From the NCBI RefSeq assembly GCF_030317205.1, contig NZ_JASZYB010000001.1:2232001-2296000 (forward strand): a stretch of 64,000 nucleotides of DNA, given 5' to 3'. This DNA comes from Variovorax sp. J2L1-78. Lineage in GTDB: Bacteria > Pseudomonadota > Gammaproteobacteria > Burkholderiales > Burkholderiaceae_C. Position 1 is the stretch's first letter, and each line of letters opens with the position of its first letter. The translations under genes were made by a program, and so were the position numbers. Below are positions 52,960 to 62,207 of the stretch, piece by piece. Below the pieces are notes generated by a model, which saw only the letters and a program-made list of their open reading frames with translations, did not search any database and had not been told where the DNA came from.

Positions 52960-55900
52960 AACCCCAGCCAGGCTGCAGAACGCCTGGTGCGTCGTGCGCA
53001 ACCTGCAGCCCCGAAGCCGCACCGACCCTGTAGTCGAATTCGGTGATCGGGCGAGGCCTGCTGAACAGATAGCCCTGGTAACGCAGGCAGCCGTTCTCCT
53101 GCAGGAACTGCAACTGCGCCTCGGTCTCGACGCCTTCGGCAATGAGTTCGACCTCGAGGTTGCGGGCCATGCCGATGATCGTCTGCACGATCATCTCGAT
53201 CTTCGGATCGCGTCCGATGTTGCCGACGAAGTACTTGTCGACCTTCACCTGGTCCAGCGGGAGCTGGGTCAGGTACGACAGGGACGAATAACCGGTGCCG
53301 AAGTCGTCCATGGAGAAGCGCACCCCGATGGCCTTCAGGCGGTGCATCTTCCGGATCGTTTCCTCCACCCGGCTTTGCAGCAGGCTCTCGGTGAGTTCGA
53401 GCGTCAGCATCGACGGGTCGGCACCCGTGGCCTCGAGGATCTGCTGCACCTGCTCGGCGAAGTCGTCGCGCCGGAACTGCCTGGCGCTCACGTTGACGGC
53501 CAGCTCCAGCGTCCTGCGGTCTTCCCGCAGGCGCCAGGCCGCCAGCTGCACGCACGCCATCTCGAGCACCTGGGTGCCGAGGGCGACGATGAGGTCCGAG
53601 TCCTCGGCCACCGCGATGAAGTCGCCAGGCAGCACCAGGCCCCGCCGCGGATGGTGCCAGCGCACCAGCGCTTCGGCGCCGATCACGACGCCGTCCCGAT
53701 CGACCTGGCTCTGGTAGTGCAGGACGAATTCACGGGCCGACAGCGCCTCGCGGATCTCGTTCTCGAGTGCGGAGCGGGCCGCGACGGCCGCCTGCATCTC
53801 GGGCTCGAAGAAGCGCAAGCCGTTGCCACCCGAGGTCTTGGCCACGTACATGGCGATGTCGGCCTGCTTGAGCAGTTCCTCGATCGATCGCTCGCGACCG
53901 TCGAACAGCGTGACGCCGATGCTGCAGGCCCGCTGGTAGGTGGTCTGCGTGTCCAGCGCGAAGGGCACGTCGAGCGCATCGATGATCTGCTCGCCCACTT
54001 CGCGTGCCTGTGTCGTCGCCTGTCGCGTCCCCGGCCCGAGGTTTTCGAGCACGACGACGAACTCGTCGCCACCGAGCCGCGCGACCACGCCACCCGGTGG
54101 CACGCTCTGCCCGATGCGGATGGCCACCTCCTTGAGGAAGGCGTCGCCGATCGCATGCCCGAGGGCATCGTTCAAGGTCTTGAAGTTGTCCAGGTCGAGG
54201 AAGAGCACGGCACCGCGGCGCCCGCTCTCGGGATCGATCCGGACGGCGCTGGCCATCAGGTCGAGCAGGTAGCGGCGGTTCGGCAGGCCGGTGAGCGCAT
54301 CGTAGAACGCCAGTTGCCGGATGTCGCGCGAGGCCTGCTCCGCCTGCGTGACGTCGCGCAGGATCACGACATAGCCGGGCCGTGTCGGTCCTTCGCCGAT
54401 CTTGCGTGACACCGAGATCTCGAAGTGCTTGCGTGCTCGGGTGGATTCGACCTCGAAGTGCCGCCCCCTGGAGATGCCGGCGGTCTCGGCGTCGCGCACC
54501 GCACGCATGACTTCGCTGACCGCGGCAGGCGGCAACAGGTCCTGCAGGCGCTGCGTCCTGGGCGCCGCCGCGTCCACGGCCGCCACCAGCCCCTGCGGCG
54601 AATGGATGCGACCGCACACGCCATCGCCACTCAGTTCGAACAGCGTGTCCGGCAGCGCATCGAGCGTCGCCTGCAGTTGCGCGCGACTGTCCAGGATCTC
54701 GGCCGTGCGCTGCTTCTTTTCGGTCACGTCCTCGTAGATGCAGACCAGACCGCCGTCCGGCGTGCGATTTTTCGTCGAGCGGACCACACGGCCGTCCGGC
54801 AGCGTCAGCTCGCTCTCGAACTGGCCGCCGGCGCGCTCGCCACCGCCGGACCGCCACGCCGTCCATGCGCCCTCGCCCACCGTGCGCCGGTAGCTGGCGG
54901 CGTAGTCCAGGATCGGGCCGAACGGCCGCAGCGGCCCGACAAATGCCTCGGCCCAGGGGAAGATCTCGAGGTAGGTCCGGTTCCAGACCAGGATGCGGTC
55001 CTGGGCATCGAGCAGCACGAAGCCGACCTGCATCGATTCCAGCGCCTGGTCGAGCGTGGCGCGCGAGCGCAGTTGCTCGGCGCGCGCGAGCCATTGGCGC
55101 TGGATGCGCAGGTGCAGGAAGGCGGCGCCCGCGAAGGTCGCCGCGATCAGAAGCAGCGCGAGGCCGAAGATGACCGTGCGTTCCCGCTGCGAATCCGCCA
55201 GGGCCCAGCCCAGTGGAATGCTGGCCGTTACCAGCACGCCCGTCTGCAGCGTTGCGCGCACGGCCACCAAGGCGGGCGTACCGGTCACGCGTGCGGCACT
55301 GGCCAACGGTCGGTGGCGGCCTTCCGGGGGGCGTGTGGCCGGCGCCAGACGCGCGACGGACCCTCGGGGCACGACCGACGTCGGGATGCTCGCCAACAAG
55401 GCGCCGTCGGCGCGCTCCAGCGTCACTTCCAGGCCTTCGATGTCCGCCCCCTGGACCAGGAGGTTCATCAACTGCCCCAGGTCGACCTCGGCCACGGCAG
55501 CGGCGCGGCCATCGTCGTGCAGCCGCAGCGCGCGGCCGAAATACAGAACCTGACTGGACGTGGTGGGGCTGAGGACCGGGTCGCTGATCACCAGGGACGC
55601 GACGGTCGGCGCAAGGACGGAGGGCAGGTAACCAGCCGGCAGCGGCCACCGGCGCACGTCGCCGCGGCCACGTTCCTCGGAAGAAACAAGAACCTCTCCT
55701 GCGGGCGACACCAGGACCATCTTGCGCACCAAAGGGTTCTGGGTCACGCCGATCTCCATCAGCCGTGCGGCGCGGGCTCGACCCTCCGCCGTCTGCAGCT
55801 CCTTGGGCTCGGGCACCAGTTCACCCACGCCGGCCAGCAGCACGTCGACCCCCAGCACCGACCGGTTGAATGCGGCCTGCGCGCCGGTGATGAATCGCCC

Positions 55901-56041
55901 GGCCTGTTGCTCACCCCCCAGCAGTGCACGCTGCGACAGCTCCCTGCTGGCGAGCACGGCCATCCCGGCGATCACGGCCGCCATGAACAGCGCCGCGCCG
56001 AAGATCGCGAGCGCGTAACGTGGCGAGGGCTTGATCGTCAC
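52946..56041 (-). CDS. Membrane PAS-GGDEF-EAL c-di-GMP enzyme
   Basis: 1031 residues. An N-terminal helix (about 9-31), a periplasmic dCache-like region (32-285) and a second helix (288-310) precede PAS domains (about 325-445 and 455-570). GGDEF (657-661, RLGGDEFVVVL) and EAL (790-792, GAEALVRWHHP) follow with all the usual catalytic landmarks (ELTES, DDFGTGYSSLSYL, AEGVETEAQL). Both synthesis and breakdown of c-di-GMP are possible. No RxxD inhibitory site stands five residues before GGDEF. The GTG start at 56041 overlaps the stop of the upstream binding-protein gene, which suggests a joint sensor. Confidence 0.9.
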   Translation of the reverse strand: MTIKPSPRYALAIFGAALFMAAVIAGMAVLASRELSQRALLGGEQQAGRFITGAQAAFNRSVLGVDVLLAGVGELVPEPKELQTAEGRARAARLMEIGVTQNPLVRKMVLVSPAGEVLVSSEERGRGDVRRWPLPAGYLPSVLAPTVASLVISDPVLSPTTSSQVLYFGRALRLHDDGRAAAVAEVDLGQLMNLLVQGADIEGLEVTLERADGALLASIPTSVVPRGSVARLAPATRPPEGRHRPLASAARVTGTPALVAVRATLQTGVLVTASIPLGWALADSQRERTVIFGLALLLIAATFAGAAFLHLRIQRQWLARAEQLRSRATLDQALESMQVGFVLLDAQDRILVWNRTYLEIFPWAEAFVGPLRPFGPILDYAASYRRTVGEGAWTAWRSGGGERAGGQFESELTLPDGRVVRSTKNRTPDGGLVCIYEDVTEKKQRTAEILDSRAQLQATLDALPDTLFELSGDGVCGRIHSPQGLVAAVDAAAPRTQRLQDLLPPAAVSEVMRAVRDAETAGISRGRHFEVESTRARKHFEISVSRKIGEGPTRPGYVVILRDVTQAEQASRDIRQLAFYDALTGLPNRRYLLDLMASAVRIDPESGRRGAVLFLDLDNFKTLNDALGHAIGDAFLKEVAIRIGQSVPPGGVVARLGGDEFVVVLENLGPGTRQATTQAREVGEQIIDALDVPFALDTQTTYQRACSIGVTLFDGRERSIEELLKQADIAMYVAKTSGGNGLRFFEPEMQAAVAARSALENEIREALSAREFVLHYQSQVDRDGVVIGAEALVRWHHPRRGLVLPGDFIAVAEDSDLIVALGTQVLEMACVQLAAWRLREDRRTLELAVNVSARQFRRDDFAEQVQQILEATGADPSMLTLELTESLLQSRVEETIRKMHRLKAIGVRFSMDDFGTGYSSLSYLTQLPLDQVKVDKYFVGNIGRDPKIEMIVQTIIGMARNLEVELIAEGVETEAQLQFLQENGCLRYQGYLFSRPRPITEFDYRVGAASGLQVAHDAPGVLQPGWGSTRP

Positions 56042-57138
56042 CGGGAGGTCGGCGCCTTGACACCGATGACGGGTGCGATGGTCGCGTCCCACAGGGAGGG
56101 ACATTTGGGCCCGCAGCGATCGATCCAACGCGGGAGCACCTCCTGCTCGAAGATCCGCCGCCGCAGGATCTGGTCGGCTTCCAGCGGCCGCACCTCGACC
56201 AACGCGTCCAGGGTGCCTGCCACGCAGGGCTGCGCGGCACTGCAGCTTCTGCGCGGCAGCGAATCGCGCTCTGCTTCGTCCCAGATCGCAGACTCGAGCC
56301 GGGGCATCTGCTCGAGCAGCAGCGTTTGCAGTTCGGCCGGCAGCGCGCGCCATGCCTCCCGGTTGGCGGCGAAGACCGCGAGCCCCCACGAGATCGGAAG
56401 CGTGTAGAGGGTCTTGGCCACCTTGGGCAGGCCCAGGGCGTTGCCCGACACCGCCCCCGTGATCGCGCAGTCGGTCTTGCCCGAGCGCATCGCGGCCCCG
56501 ACCTCGGAGAACGGGATCAGAACGGGCACCGCCCCGAGGGCACGGACAAAATCGGATTGTGTGGCGGAGGAGACCCGGACCCTGCGCGCAGCGAGATCCT
56601 CCGCGCCCTTCAGGGCCTCACGGCAGAACACCACCTGCGCGGGGTACATGTAGACCGCCAGCAGCTTGGCGCCGTGGCGTTCCGCCATGAGCCCCTCGAG
56701 CGCGGGACGAAACGCGTTGACCACCTTCCGGAGCGTCGGCACGTCCGGATTCAAACCCGCCAGATCCGGCGCACCGAGTTCGGGGTATTGGCCGGCCACC
56801 AGGCTCAGCAGGGCCGTGCCGAACGGCACCACGCCCAGCCGGAGAAGGGTCAGCATGTCGTGACCCGGCACGCCGGCGCGGTCGAACGGAACGATGTCCG
56901 CCGTGAATCGGCCGTCGCTCAGGCGGCTCAGTTCGCGTGTCCAGAAGGGTTCTTCGTGCTGCACGTACTGGCTGATGCCGGCCAGGCCGCCAACGACGCG
57001 CAACTTCAGTGCTTCGCGCGGCTGCGGCTGAGACCGCGCGGGCATGCCCGCGGCCACGGCGCAGAGGACGAGAAGCATGCATGTCCGCCATGCGCGCGCC
57101 GCTGTGCGGGCGGAACGAGCGGCGGGCCGGTGCACCAT
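56038..57138 (-). CDS. TRAP/DctP-like periplasmic binding protein coupled to the GGDEF-EAL gene
   Basis: 366 residues. Signal sequence after a basic n-region (residues about 17-36, ending MPARSQ), then a DctP-fold domain: LKLRVVGGLAGISQYVQHEE, FGTALLSLVAGQYPELGAPD and the region AARRVRVSSATQSDFVRALG. Four cysteines near the C-terminus (SCSAAQPC, RCGPKC) could form disulfides. No TRAP membrane genes follow; instead the GGDEF-EAL gene overlaps it (GTGA). A ligand-bound binding protein that signals to the membrane c-di-GMP enzyme is inferred. Start at 57138 is preferred over 57177. Confidence 0.82.
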   Translation of the reverse strand: MVHRPAARSARTAARAWRTCMLLVLCAVAAGMPARSQPQPREALKLRVVGGLAGISQYVQHEEPFWTRELSRLSDGRFTADIVPFDRAGVPGHDMLTLLRLGVVPFGTALLSLVAGQYPELGAPDLAGLNPDVPTLRKVVNAFRPALEGLMAERHGAKLLAVYMYPAQVVFCREALKGAEDLAARRVRVSSATQSDFVRALGAVPVLIPFSEVGAAMRSGKTDCAITGAVSGNALGLPKVAKTLYTLPISWGLAVFAANREAWRALPAELQTLLLEQMPRLESAIWDEAERDSLPRRSCSAAQPCVAGTLDALVEVRPLEADQILRRRIFEQEVLPRWIDRCGPKCPSLWDATIAPVIGVKAPTSR

Positions 57139-57294
57139 GCGTGTGTTTCCTTGTGTCGGGCCAGCACCGGCAAACAAGATCCGCGCTATCGCCGACCGTC
57201 AATGGTGTCGGCAGTGCCGCTTGCGGTCAACCAGCGATGCGCGCGGTGCAGGCGCCCTGTGGCGTCCACGCAGCGCGCGGCTCGCGCCGCCGGC

Positions 57295-58770
57295 TCAGCT
57301 CGGCTCGCTGCTCTTGAAGAGCGCGGCGACCTTGCGCTTGGGCTTGATGTTGCTCGAGATGCCCCGTGCGGGCGCACCCTTGGCGGTGGTTTCCCACGTC
57401 GGTGCCGCTTCGCGCGCCGGCGCCTCGTAGGGCTGCTCGAAGAACGGGTCGCGCGGGGCGGACGGCGCACGGTGCGGACGGCCACCGCCGCGCGGCGAGC
57501 GCGTGTCGGCCACGCGCTCGCGCGCCGGCGCTTGCAGCGTGTCCAGCACGTCGCGCTCGTCGCCGGCCTCGCCCTCTTCGCGCCAGTGGCGGCGACCGTC
57601 GTTGATACGGCCACGCGGGCGGTCTTCCTCGAACTCCATCGGCTCGAGCTCGATCTTGGTCTTGATCAGCTTCTCGATGTCCGCCACCAGGCGGGCGTCG
57701 TTGCCGCCGCTCGCGAAGCTCACCGCCAGGCCCGAGGCGCCGGCGCGGCCGGTGCGGCCGATGCGGTGCACGTAGTCTTCGGCGTTGAACGGGATGTCGA
57801 AGTTGAACACCGCCGGCACGTCCTTGATGTCCAGGCCACGGGCCGCGACGTCGGTGCACACCAGGAGGTCGACTTCGCCCTTCTTGAAGGCGTCGAGCGC
57901 CTTCAGGCGCTCGTCCTGGCTCTTGTCGCCGTGCAGTGCCGTGGTGCGCAGCCCTTCGCGTTCGAGCGAACGGGCCAGCCGGGCGCAGCCCAGCTTGCTG
58001 TTGACGAAGACGAAGGCCTGCGTGATGCCGCGCTGCTGGATGATCTGCTTGAGCGCGCGGCGCTTGTCGTCGTCGCTCACGCTGAAGAAACGCTGCTCGA
58101 CGGTCGACGCGGTTTCGTTCGGCCGCGCGACCTCGATCGTCACCGGGTTCTGCAGGTAGCTGGCCGACAGACGCTTGATTTCCGGCGAGAAGGTGGCCGA
58201 GAAGAGCAGCGTGGTGCGCTGCTTGGGCAGGTGGCTCAGGATGCGCTGCAGGTCGGGCAGGAAGCCGATGTCCAGCATGCGGTCGGCCTCGTCGAGCACC
58301 ACGTACTCGACCTGGTTGAGCACCGCGTTCTTGGCTTCGATGTGGTCGAGCAGGCGGCCGGGCGTGGCGACCAGCACCTCGACACCCTTCTTCAACTCGA
58401 GCGTCTGCGGCTTCATGTCCATGCCGCCGAACACCACCGCGCAACGCAGGTTGGTGTACTTGGCGTACAGCTTGACCTGCTGGGCGACCTGGTCGGCCAG
58501 CTCGCGCGTGGGCAGCAGCACCAGCGCGCGCACCGGGTGGCGCGCGGGCGAGGTCGAGCTGTTCTCGTGCTTGAGCATCCGCTGCAGCAGCGGCAGCGAG
58601 AAGGCGGCCGTCTTGCCGGTACCGGTCTGTGCGGCGCCCATGACGTCCTGCCCGGACAACACGACCGGAATGGCCTGTTCCTGGATCGGTGTCATGGTCT
58701 CGTAGCCCATTTCGGCCACGGCGCGCGCCAGCGGTTCTGCCAGCGAAAGATTGGAAAAGGAGCTTGTCAT
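57295..58770 (-). CDS. rhlE: DEAD-box RNA helicase RhlE
   Basis: 491 residues. The Q motif and Walker A (MTPIQEQAIP, AQTGTGKTAAFSLP), the DEAD box (VLDEADRMLD), SAT (FSATFSP), and the C-terminal motifs (LVCTDVAARGLDI, HRIGRTGRAG) are complete. A basic Arg/Pro-rich tail of about 90 residues follows, ending NIKPKRKVAALFKSSEPS, as in RhlE proteins. ATP-driven remodelling of RNA, including ribosome assembly and mRNA decay, in the cytoplasm. Stands alone between unrelated genes. Confidence 0.94.
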   Translation of the reverse strand: MTSSFSNLSLAEPLARAVAEMGYETMTPIQEQAIPVVLSGQDVMGAAQTGTGKTAAFSLPLLQRMLKHENSSTSPARHPVRALVLLPTRELADQVAQQVKLYAKYTNLRCAVVFGGMDMKPQTLELKKGVEVLVATPGRLLDHIEAKNAVLNQVEYVVLDEADRMLDIGFLPDLQRILSHLPKQRTTLLFSATFSPEIKRLSASYLQNPVTIEVARPNETASTVEQRFFSVSDDDKRRALKQIIQQRGITQAFVFVNSKLGCARLARSLEREGLRTTALHGDKSQDERLKALDAFKKGEVDLLVCTDVAARGLDIKDVPAVFNFDIPFNAEDYVHRIGRTGRAGASGLAVSFASGGNDARLVADIEKLIKTKIELEPMEFEEDRPRGRINDGRRHWREEGEAGDERDVLDTLQAPARERVADTRSPRGGGRPHRAPSAPRDPFFEQPYEAPAREAAPTWETTAKGAPARGISSNIKPKRKVAALFKSSEPS

Positions 58771-58873
58771 GAAGCCCGCTATTGTCGCACTGCGGCAAAA
58801 AACGGCAATGACAGTGCGGTGACTCGCCGATCCGCTATCGAATGAGGAGCAGCCCGAGGCCGCTCCCGTGGCG

Positions 58874-59752
58874 TTACAACTGCTTGGCGGCGAAGGTGTC
58901 GCAGGCCTGCATGCTGCCGGTCTTGTAGCCGTTGCCGAACCAGCGCTGGCGCTGCGCGCTGGTGCCGTGGGTGAAGCTGTCGGGCACCACGGCCCGGCCG
59001 GCCGAGCGCTGGAGCGCGTCGTCGCCGATCTTCTGCGCGGCGTTCATCGCTGCCTCGATGTCGCCCGGGTCCAGCCACTGCTTGGACTGCTGCGAGTGGT
59101 GTGCCCACACGCCGGCGAAGCAGTCGGCCTGCAGCTCGACGCGCACGCTGACCGCATTGTTCTGGGTGGGGCTGAGCCGGCCGCGCATGCCGTCGACCTT
59201 GGCGGTGATGCCGAGCTCGTCCTGCACATGGTGGCCGACCTCGTGTGCGATCACATAGGCCTGGGCAAACTCGCCCGGCGCACCGAGATCGCGCTTGAGC
59301 GTGTCGAAGAAGCCGAGATCGATGTAGACCTTCTTGTCGCCGGGGCAGTAGAACGGCCCCATGGCCGACTGGCCGGTGCCGCAGGCGGTCGGCGTGGCGC
59401 CGCGAAACAGCACGAGGCGCGGCGGCTGGTAGGTGCCGCCGTTCTGCTGAAACGCCTGCGTCCACACGACCTCGGTGTTCTTGAGCACGGTGGACACGAA
59501 CGCCGCCTCGCGGTCGTCGGGCGGCGGCTTGTGCGCGGGCCCCTGCTGCTGTTGCACCTGGGGGGCGCCGCCGCCGCTGAGCAGCCCGAGCACGGTCAGG
59601 GGATTGATGCCGAAGATCCAGCCGGCGATGAGCGCCACGGCCACCGTGCCGATGCCGACACTGCGGCCGCCGATGGGGAAGCCCCCACCACCGCCGCCAT
59701 CGCTGCGGCGGTCCTCCACGTTGTCCGACTGTTCGTTGCCTTCCCACCGCAT
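58874..59752 (-). CDS. Neutral zinc metallopeptidase, YpfJ family
   Basis: 292-residue membrane-anchored protein. N-terminal region RWEGNEQSDNVEDRRSDGGG with a Gly-rich linker, one helix (about 33-50, VAVALIAGWIFGINPLTVLG), then a peptidase domain with the zinc motif HEVGHHVQDELG and a downstream ELQADCFAGVWAH segment that supplies the third ligand. Typical length for the YpfJ/KPN_02809 family. Physiological substrate unknown. Confidence 0.9.
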   Translation of the reverse strand: MRWEGNEQSDNVEDRRSDGGGGGGFPIGGRSVGIGTVAVALIAGWIFGINPLTVLGLLSGGGAPQVQQQQGPAHKPPPDDREAAFVSTVLKNTEVVWTQAFQQNGGTYQPPRLVLFRGATPTACGTGQSAMGPFYCPGDKKVYIDLGFFDTLKRDLGAPGEFAQAYVIAHEVGHHVQDELGITAKVDGMRGRLSPTQNNAVSVRVELQADCFAGVWAHHSQQSKQWLDPGDIEAAMNAAQKIGDDALQRSAGRAVVPDSFTHGTSAQRQRWFGNGYKTGSMQACDTFAAKQL

Positions 59753-59806
59753 GACGCTCTCCTTGACAGCCGCCTACAGGGCGGGCTTTGGCGCGATCCT
59801 ACGCGC

Positions 59807-60067
59807 TCAACGCGTGGCGGAAAGCCCGACCGTGATCAAACCGTTACGGGAGGCATCGACCGTCCGCGCATTCGACGACGCCACCGAAGTCGTTCGTGCC
59901 TGCGTGCGTTCCGCCGCTTCCCGCACCTCGGCCCGCAGCACCTGCGAGCGGGTGACGAGCACCATCGCGACCATCTGCGCCAGCATGAGGGACAACAACG
60001 CCGCGGCCAGCAGCCAGCGGTACGGCGTCATGGGGCGCTCAGGGCGCAGTTGTTCTGTGTGATTCAT
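59807..60067 (-). CDS. Hypothetical small membrane protein, 86 aa
   Basis: A single membrane helix (about 15-36, WLLAAALLSLMLAQMVAMVL) precedes a polar, possibly coiled, C-terminal part (RAEVREAAERTQARTTSVAS). GAGGAG lies seven bases before the ATG at 60067, so it is likely translated. Not recognised; it may be a small accessory membrane factor. Separated by about 50 bp from the metallopeptidase start and by 150 bp from dcd. Confidence 0.65.
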   Translation of the reverse strand: MNHTEQLRPERPMTPYRWLLAAALLSLMLAQMVAMVLVTRSQVLRAEVREAAERTQARTTSVASSNARTVDASRNGLITVGLSATR

Positions 60068-60218
60068 CGTCGGCTCCTCGACTCCGTACAGCGTGTACGT
60101 CCAGTTACCGATGGTGCCGTGCACCCCGATGGGCAGACCATGCCGGAGAGCGCGAGGCGTTGTAGGACCACAGCCGGGCCGCGACTCGGACGCCGCCGGG
60201 CATCCGCCACTCGACCGA

Positions 60219-60785
60219 TCAGGCCTTCGGCAGCGTCACGCCGTGCTGCCCCTGGTACTTGCCGCCGCGGTCCTTGTAGCTCACCTCGCAGACCTCGTCG
60301 CTCTCGAAGAACAGCACCTGCGCGCAGCCTTCGCCCGCGTAGATCTTGGCCGGCAGCGGCGTGGTGTTGCTGAACTCCAGCGTCACGTAGCCTTCCCATT
60401 CGGGCTCGAAGGGCGTGACGTTGACGATGATGCCGCAGCGGGCGTAGGTGCTCTTGCCCAGGCAGATGGTCAGCACGTTGCGCGGGATGCGGAAGTACTC
60501 GACCGTGCGGGCCAGCGCGAAGCTGTTGGGCGGGATGATGCAGTAGTCGCCCTGCATGTCGACGAAGCTCTTCTCGTCGAAGTTCTTCGGGTCGACCACC
60601 GTGCTGTGGATGTTGGTGAAGACCTTGAATTCGGGCGCGCAACGGATGTCGTAGCCGTAGCTCGACGTGCCGTAGCTGATGATCTTGTGGCCCTCGCGCT
60701 CGCGGATCTGGCCGGACTCGAAGGGCTCGATCATGCCGGTCTGCTCGGCCATGCGCCGGATCCACTTGTCGCTCTTGATGGTCAT
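60219..60785 (-). CDS. dcd: dCTP deaminase
   Basis: 188-residue enzyme converting dCTP to dUTP in pyrimidine nucleotide synthesis. The family motifs [32 protein letters not shown] and [19 protein letters not shown] (catalytic Glu) are intact, and the length is typical. Start [14 protein letters not shown] at 60785. About 50 bp upstream is the end of guaD on the same strand. Confidence 0.95.
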   Translation of the reverse strand: MTIKSDKWIRRMAEQTGMIEPFESGQIREREGHKIISYGTSSYGYDIRCAPEFKVFTNIHSTVVDPKNFDEKSFVDMQGDYCIIPPNSFALARTVEYFRIPRNVLTICLGKSTYARCGIIVNVTPFEPEWEGYVTLEFSNTTPLPAKIYAGEGCAQVLFFESDEVCEVSYKDRGGKYQGQHGVTLPKA

Positions 60786-60838
60786 GTCAGGGTCCTTCCT
60801 CGGGCCGCCATTCTAGGCAGCCGGCGTGGACGGCCGGG

Positions 60839-62131
60839 TCAGGCCGGCAGTGCCTGCGAGATCACCGTCCGCTCGATCAGCCGGTCGTCGCCCAGCACGA
60901 TCATCGCGAACAGCAGTTCTTCCAGGTTGGCCGCCAGCCCGGTCTTGCGCGCCAGCAGCGGCGTGGCCTTCGGGTCGATCACCACGAAGTCGGCCTCGCA
61001 GCCCGGCTGCAGGTTGCCGATCACGCCCGCCAGGCCCAGCGCCTCGGCTGCGCCGCCGGTGTGGCGCCACCAGAGTTCGGACGGTGCGATGCTGATGCCC
61101 GGCTTGGTCTGGCCTTCGCGGCCGACGTAGTACGCGGCCATCATGGTCGCGAAGGGGCTGAAGCTGGTGCCGCCGCCCACGTCGCTCGCCAGGCCATAGC
61201 GGTAGCCGATGCGGTCGGCGCCCTCGAAGTCGAAGAAGCCGCTGCCCAGGAACAGGTTGCTGGTCGGGCTCACGGCCGTGGCCGTTTTTGTCGAACGCAT
61301 GAGGCGGCGGTCCTCGTCGTCGAAGTGGATGCAATGCGCGTACACGGCGCGCTCGCGCATCAGGCCGAAGCCGTTGTAGACCTCGAGGTAGGAGCGCGCA
61401 TGCGGAAACAGCTCGCGCGCCCATTTCACTTCGTCCTTGTTCTCGGCGACGTGCGAATGGATCCAGGTGTCGGGGTACTTGGCCGCCAGCTCGCCGGCAC
61501 CGCGCAGCTGTGCGTCGGTGCTGGTCGGCGCAAAGCGCGGCGTGATGGCGTAGCCCAGGCGGTCCACGCCGTGCCATTGCCGGATCAGCGACTCGGTGTC
61601 GGCCAGGCTCTGCGCGGTCTCGTCGCGCACGCCGTCGGGCGAATGGCGGTCTTGCAGCACCTTGCCGGTGATCATGCGCAGACCGCGGCGCTGGGCCGAT
61701 GCGAAGAAGGCCTGCACCGATGCGACGTGCGAGGTCGCGAAGGTCAGCGACGTGGTCACGCCGTTGCGCAGCAGTTCGTCGAAGAAGACCTCGGCCACAG
61801 CCGCCGAATGGGCCGGCTCGGCGAAGCGGCTCTCGGCCGGAAAGGTGTAGTTCTCGAGCCAGGGCAGCAGGCCGTCGGCCGGCGCGCCGATGATGTCGGT
61901 CTGCGGAAAGTGGATGTGCATGTCCACGAAGCCCGGCGCTAGGATGCGCCCCGGCCAGTGCGTGACGGACGCATCAGGATGGCGCGGCGCCACGGCGGCG
62001 TGGGGGCCGGCATCGACCACCCGCTGGCGGCCGGTGGCATCGGGCGCGACGACCAGCAGGCCGTCTTCGTCGAACTGGGGACGACCGGCATCGTCGAATC
62101 GCAGGAGGGAGGCGCGGTAGGATTTTTTCAT
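60839..62131 (-). CDS. guaD: Guanine deaminase
   Basis: 430-residue amidohydrolase that turns guanine into xanthine. Metal ligands appear in APGFVDMHIHFPQTDI, IHSHVAENKDEV, YAHCIHF and GLASDVGGGTSFS; the C-terminal part follows the guanine-deaminase pattern (PGCEADFVVIDPKATPLL). The start at 62131 (MKKSYRASL) is preferred over a longer frame from 62170. Other purine-salvage genes are not in view. Confidence 0.93.
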   Translation of the reverse strand: MKKSYRASLLRFDDAGRPQFDEDGLLVVAPDATGRQRVVDAGPHAAVAPRHPDASVTHWPGRILAPGFVDMHIHFPQTDIIGAPADGLLPWLENYTFPAESRFAEPAHSAAVAEVFFDELLRNGVTTSLTFATSHVASVQAFFASAQRRGLRMITGKVLQDRHSPDGVRDETAQSLADTESLIRQWHGVDRLGYAITPRFAPTSTDAQLRGAGELAAKYPDTWIHSHVAENKDEVKWARELFPHARSYLEVYNGFGLMRERAVYAHCIHFDDEDRRLMRSTKTATAVSPTSNLFLGSGFFDFEGADRIGYRYGLASDVGGGTSFSPFATMMAAYYVGREGQTKPGISIAPSELWWRHTGGAAEALGLAGVIGNLQPGCEADFVVIDPKATPLLARKTGLAANLEELLFAMIVLGDDRLIERTVISQALPA

Positions 62132-62207
62132 CGTGGCTGCGGAGGGTAATCCAGCCTCGCGCCGCCGCAATTTTCATGCACATATGAGTGCTATAGGCGG
62201 AATGCAC

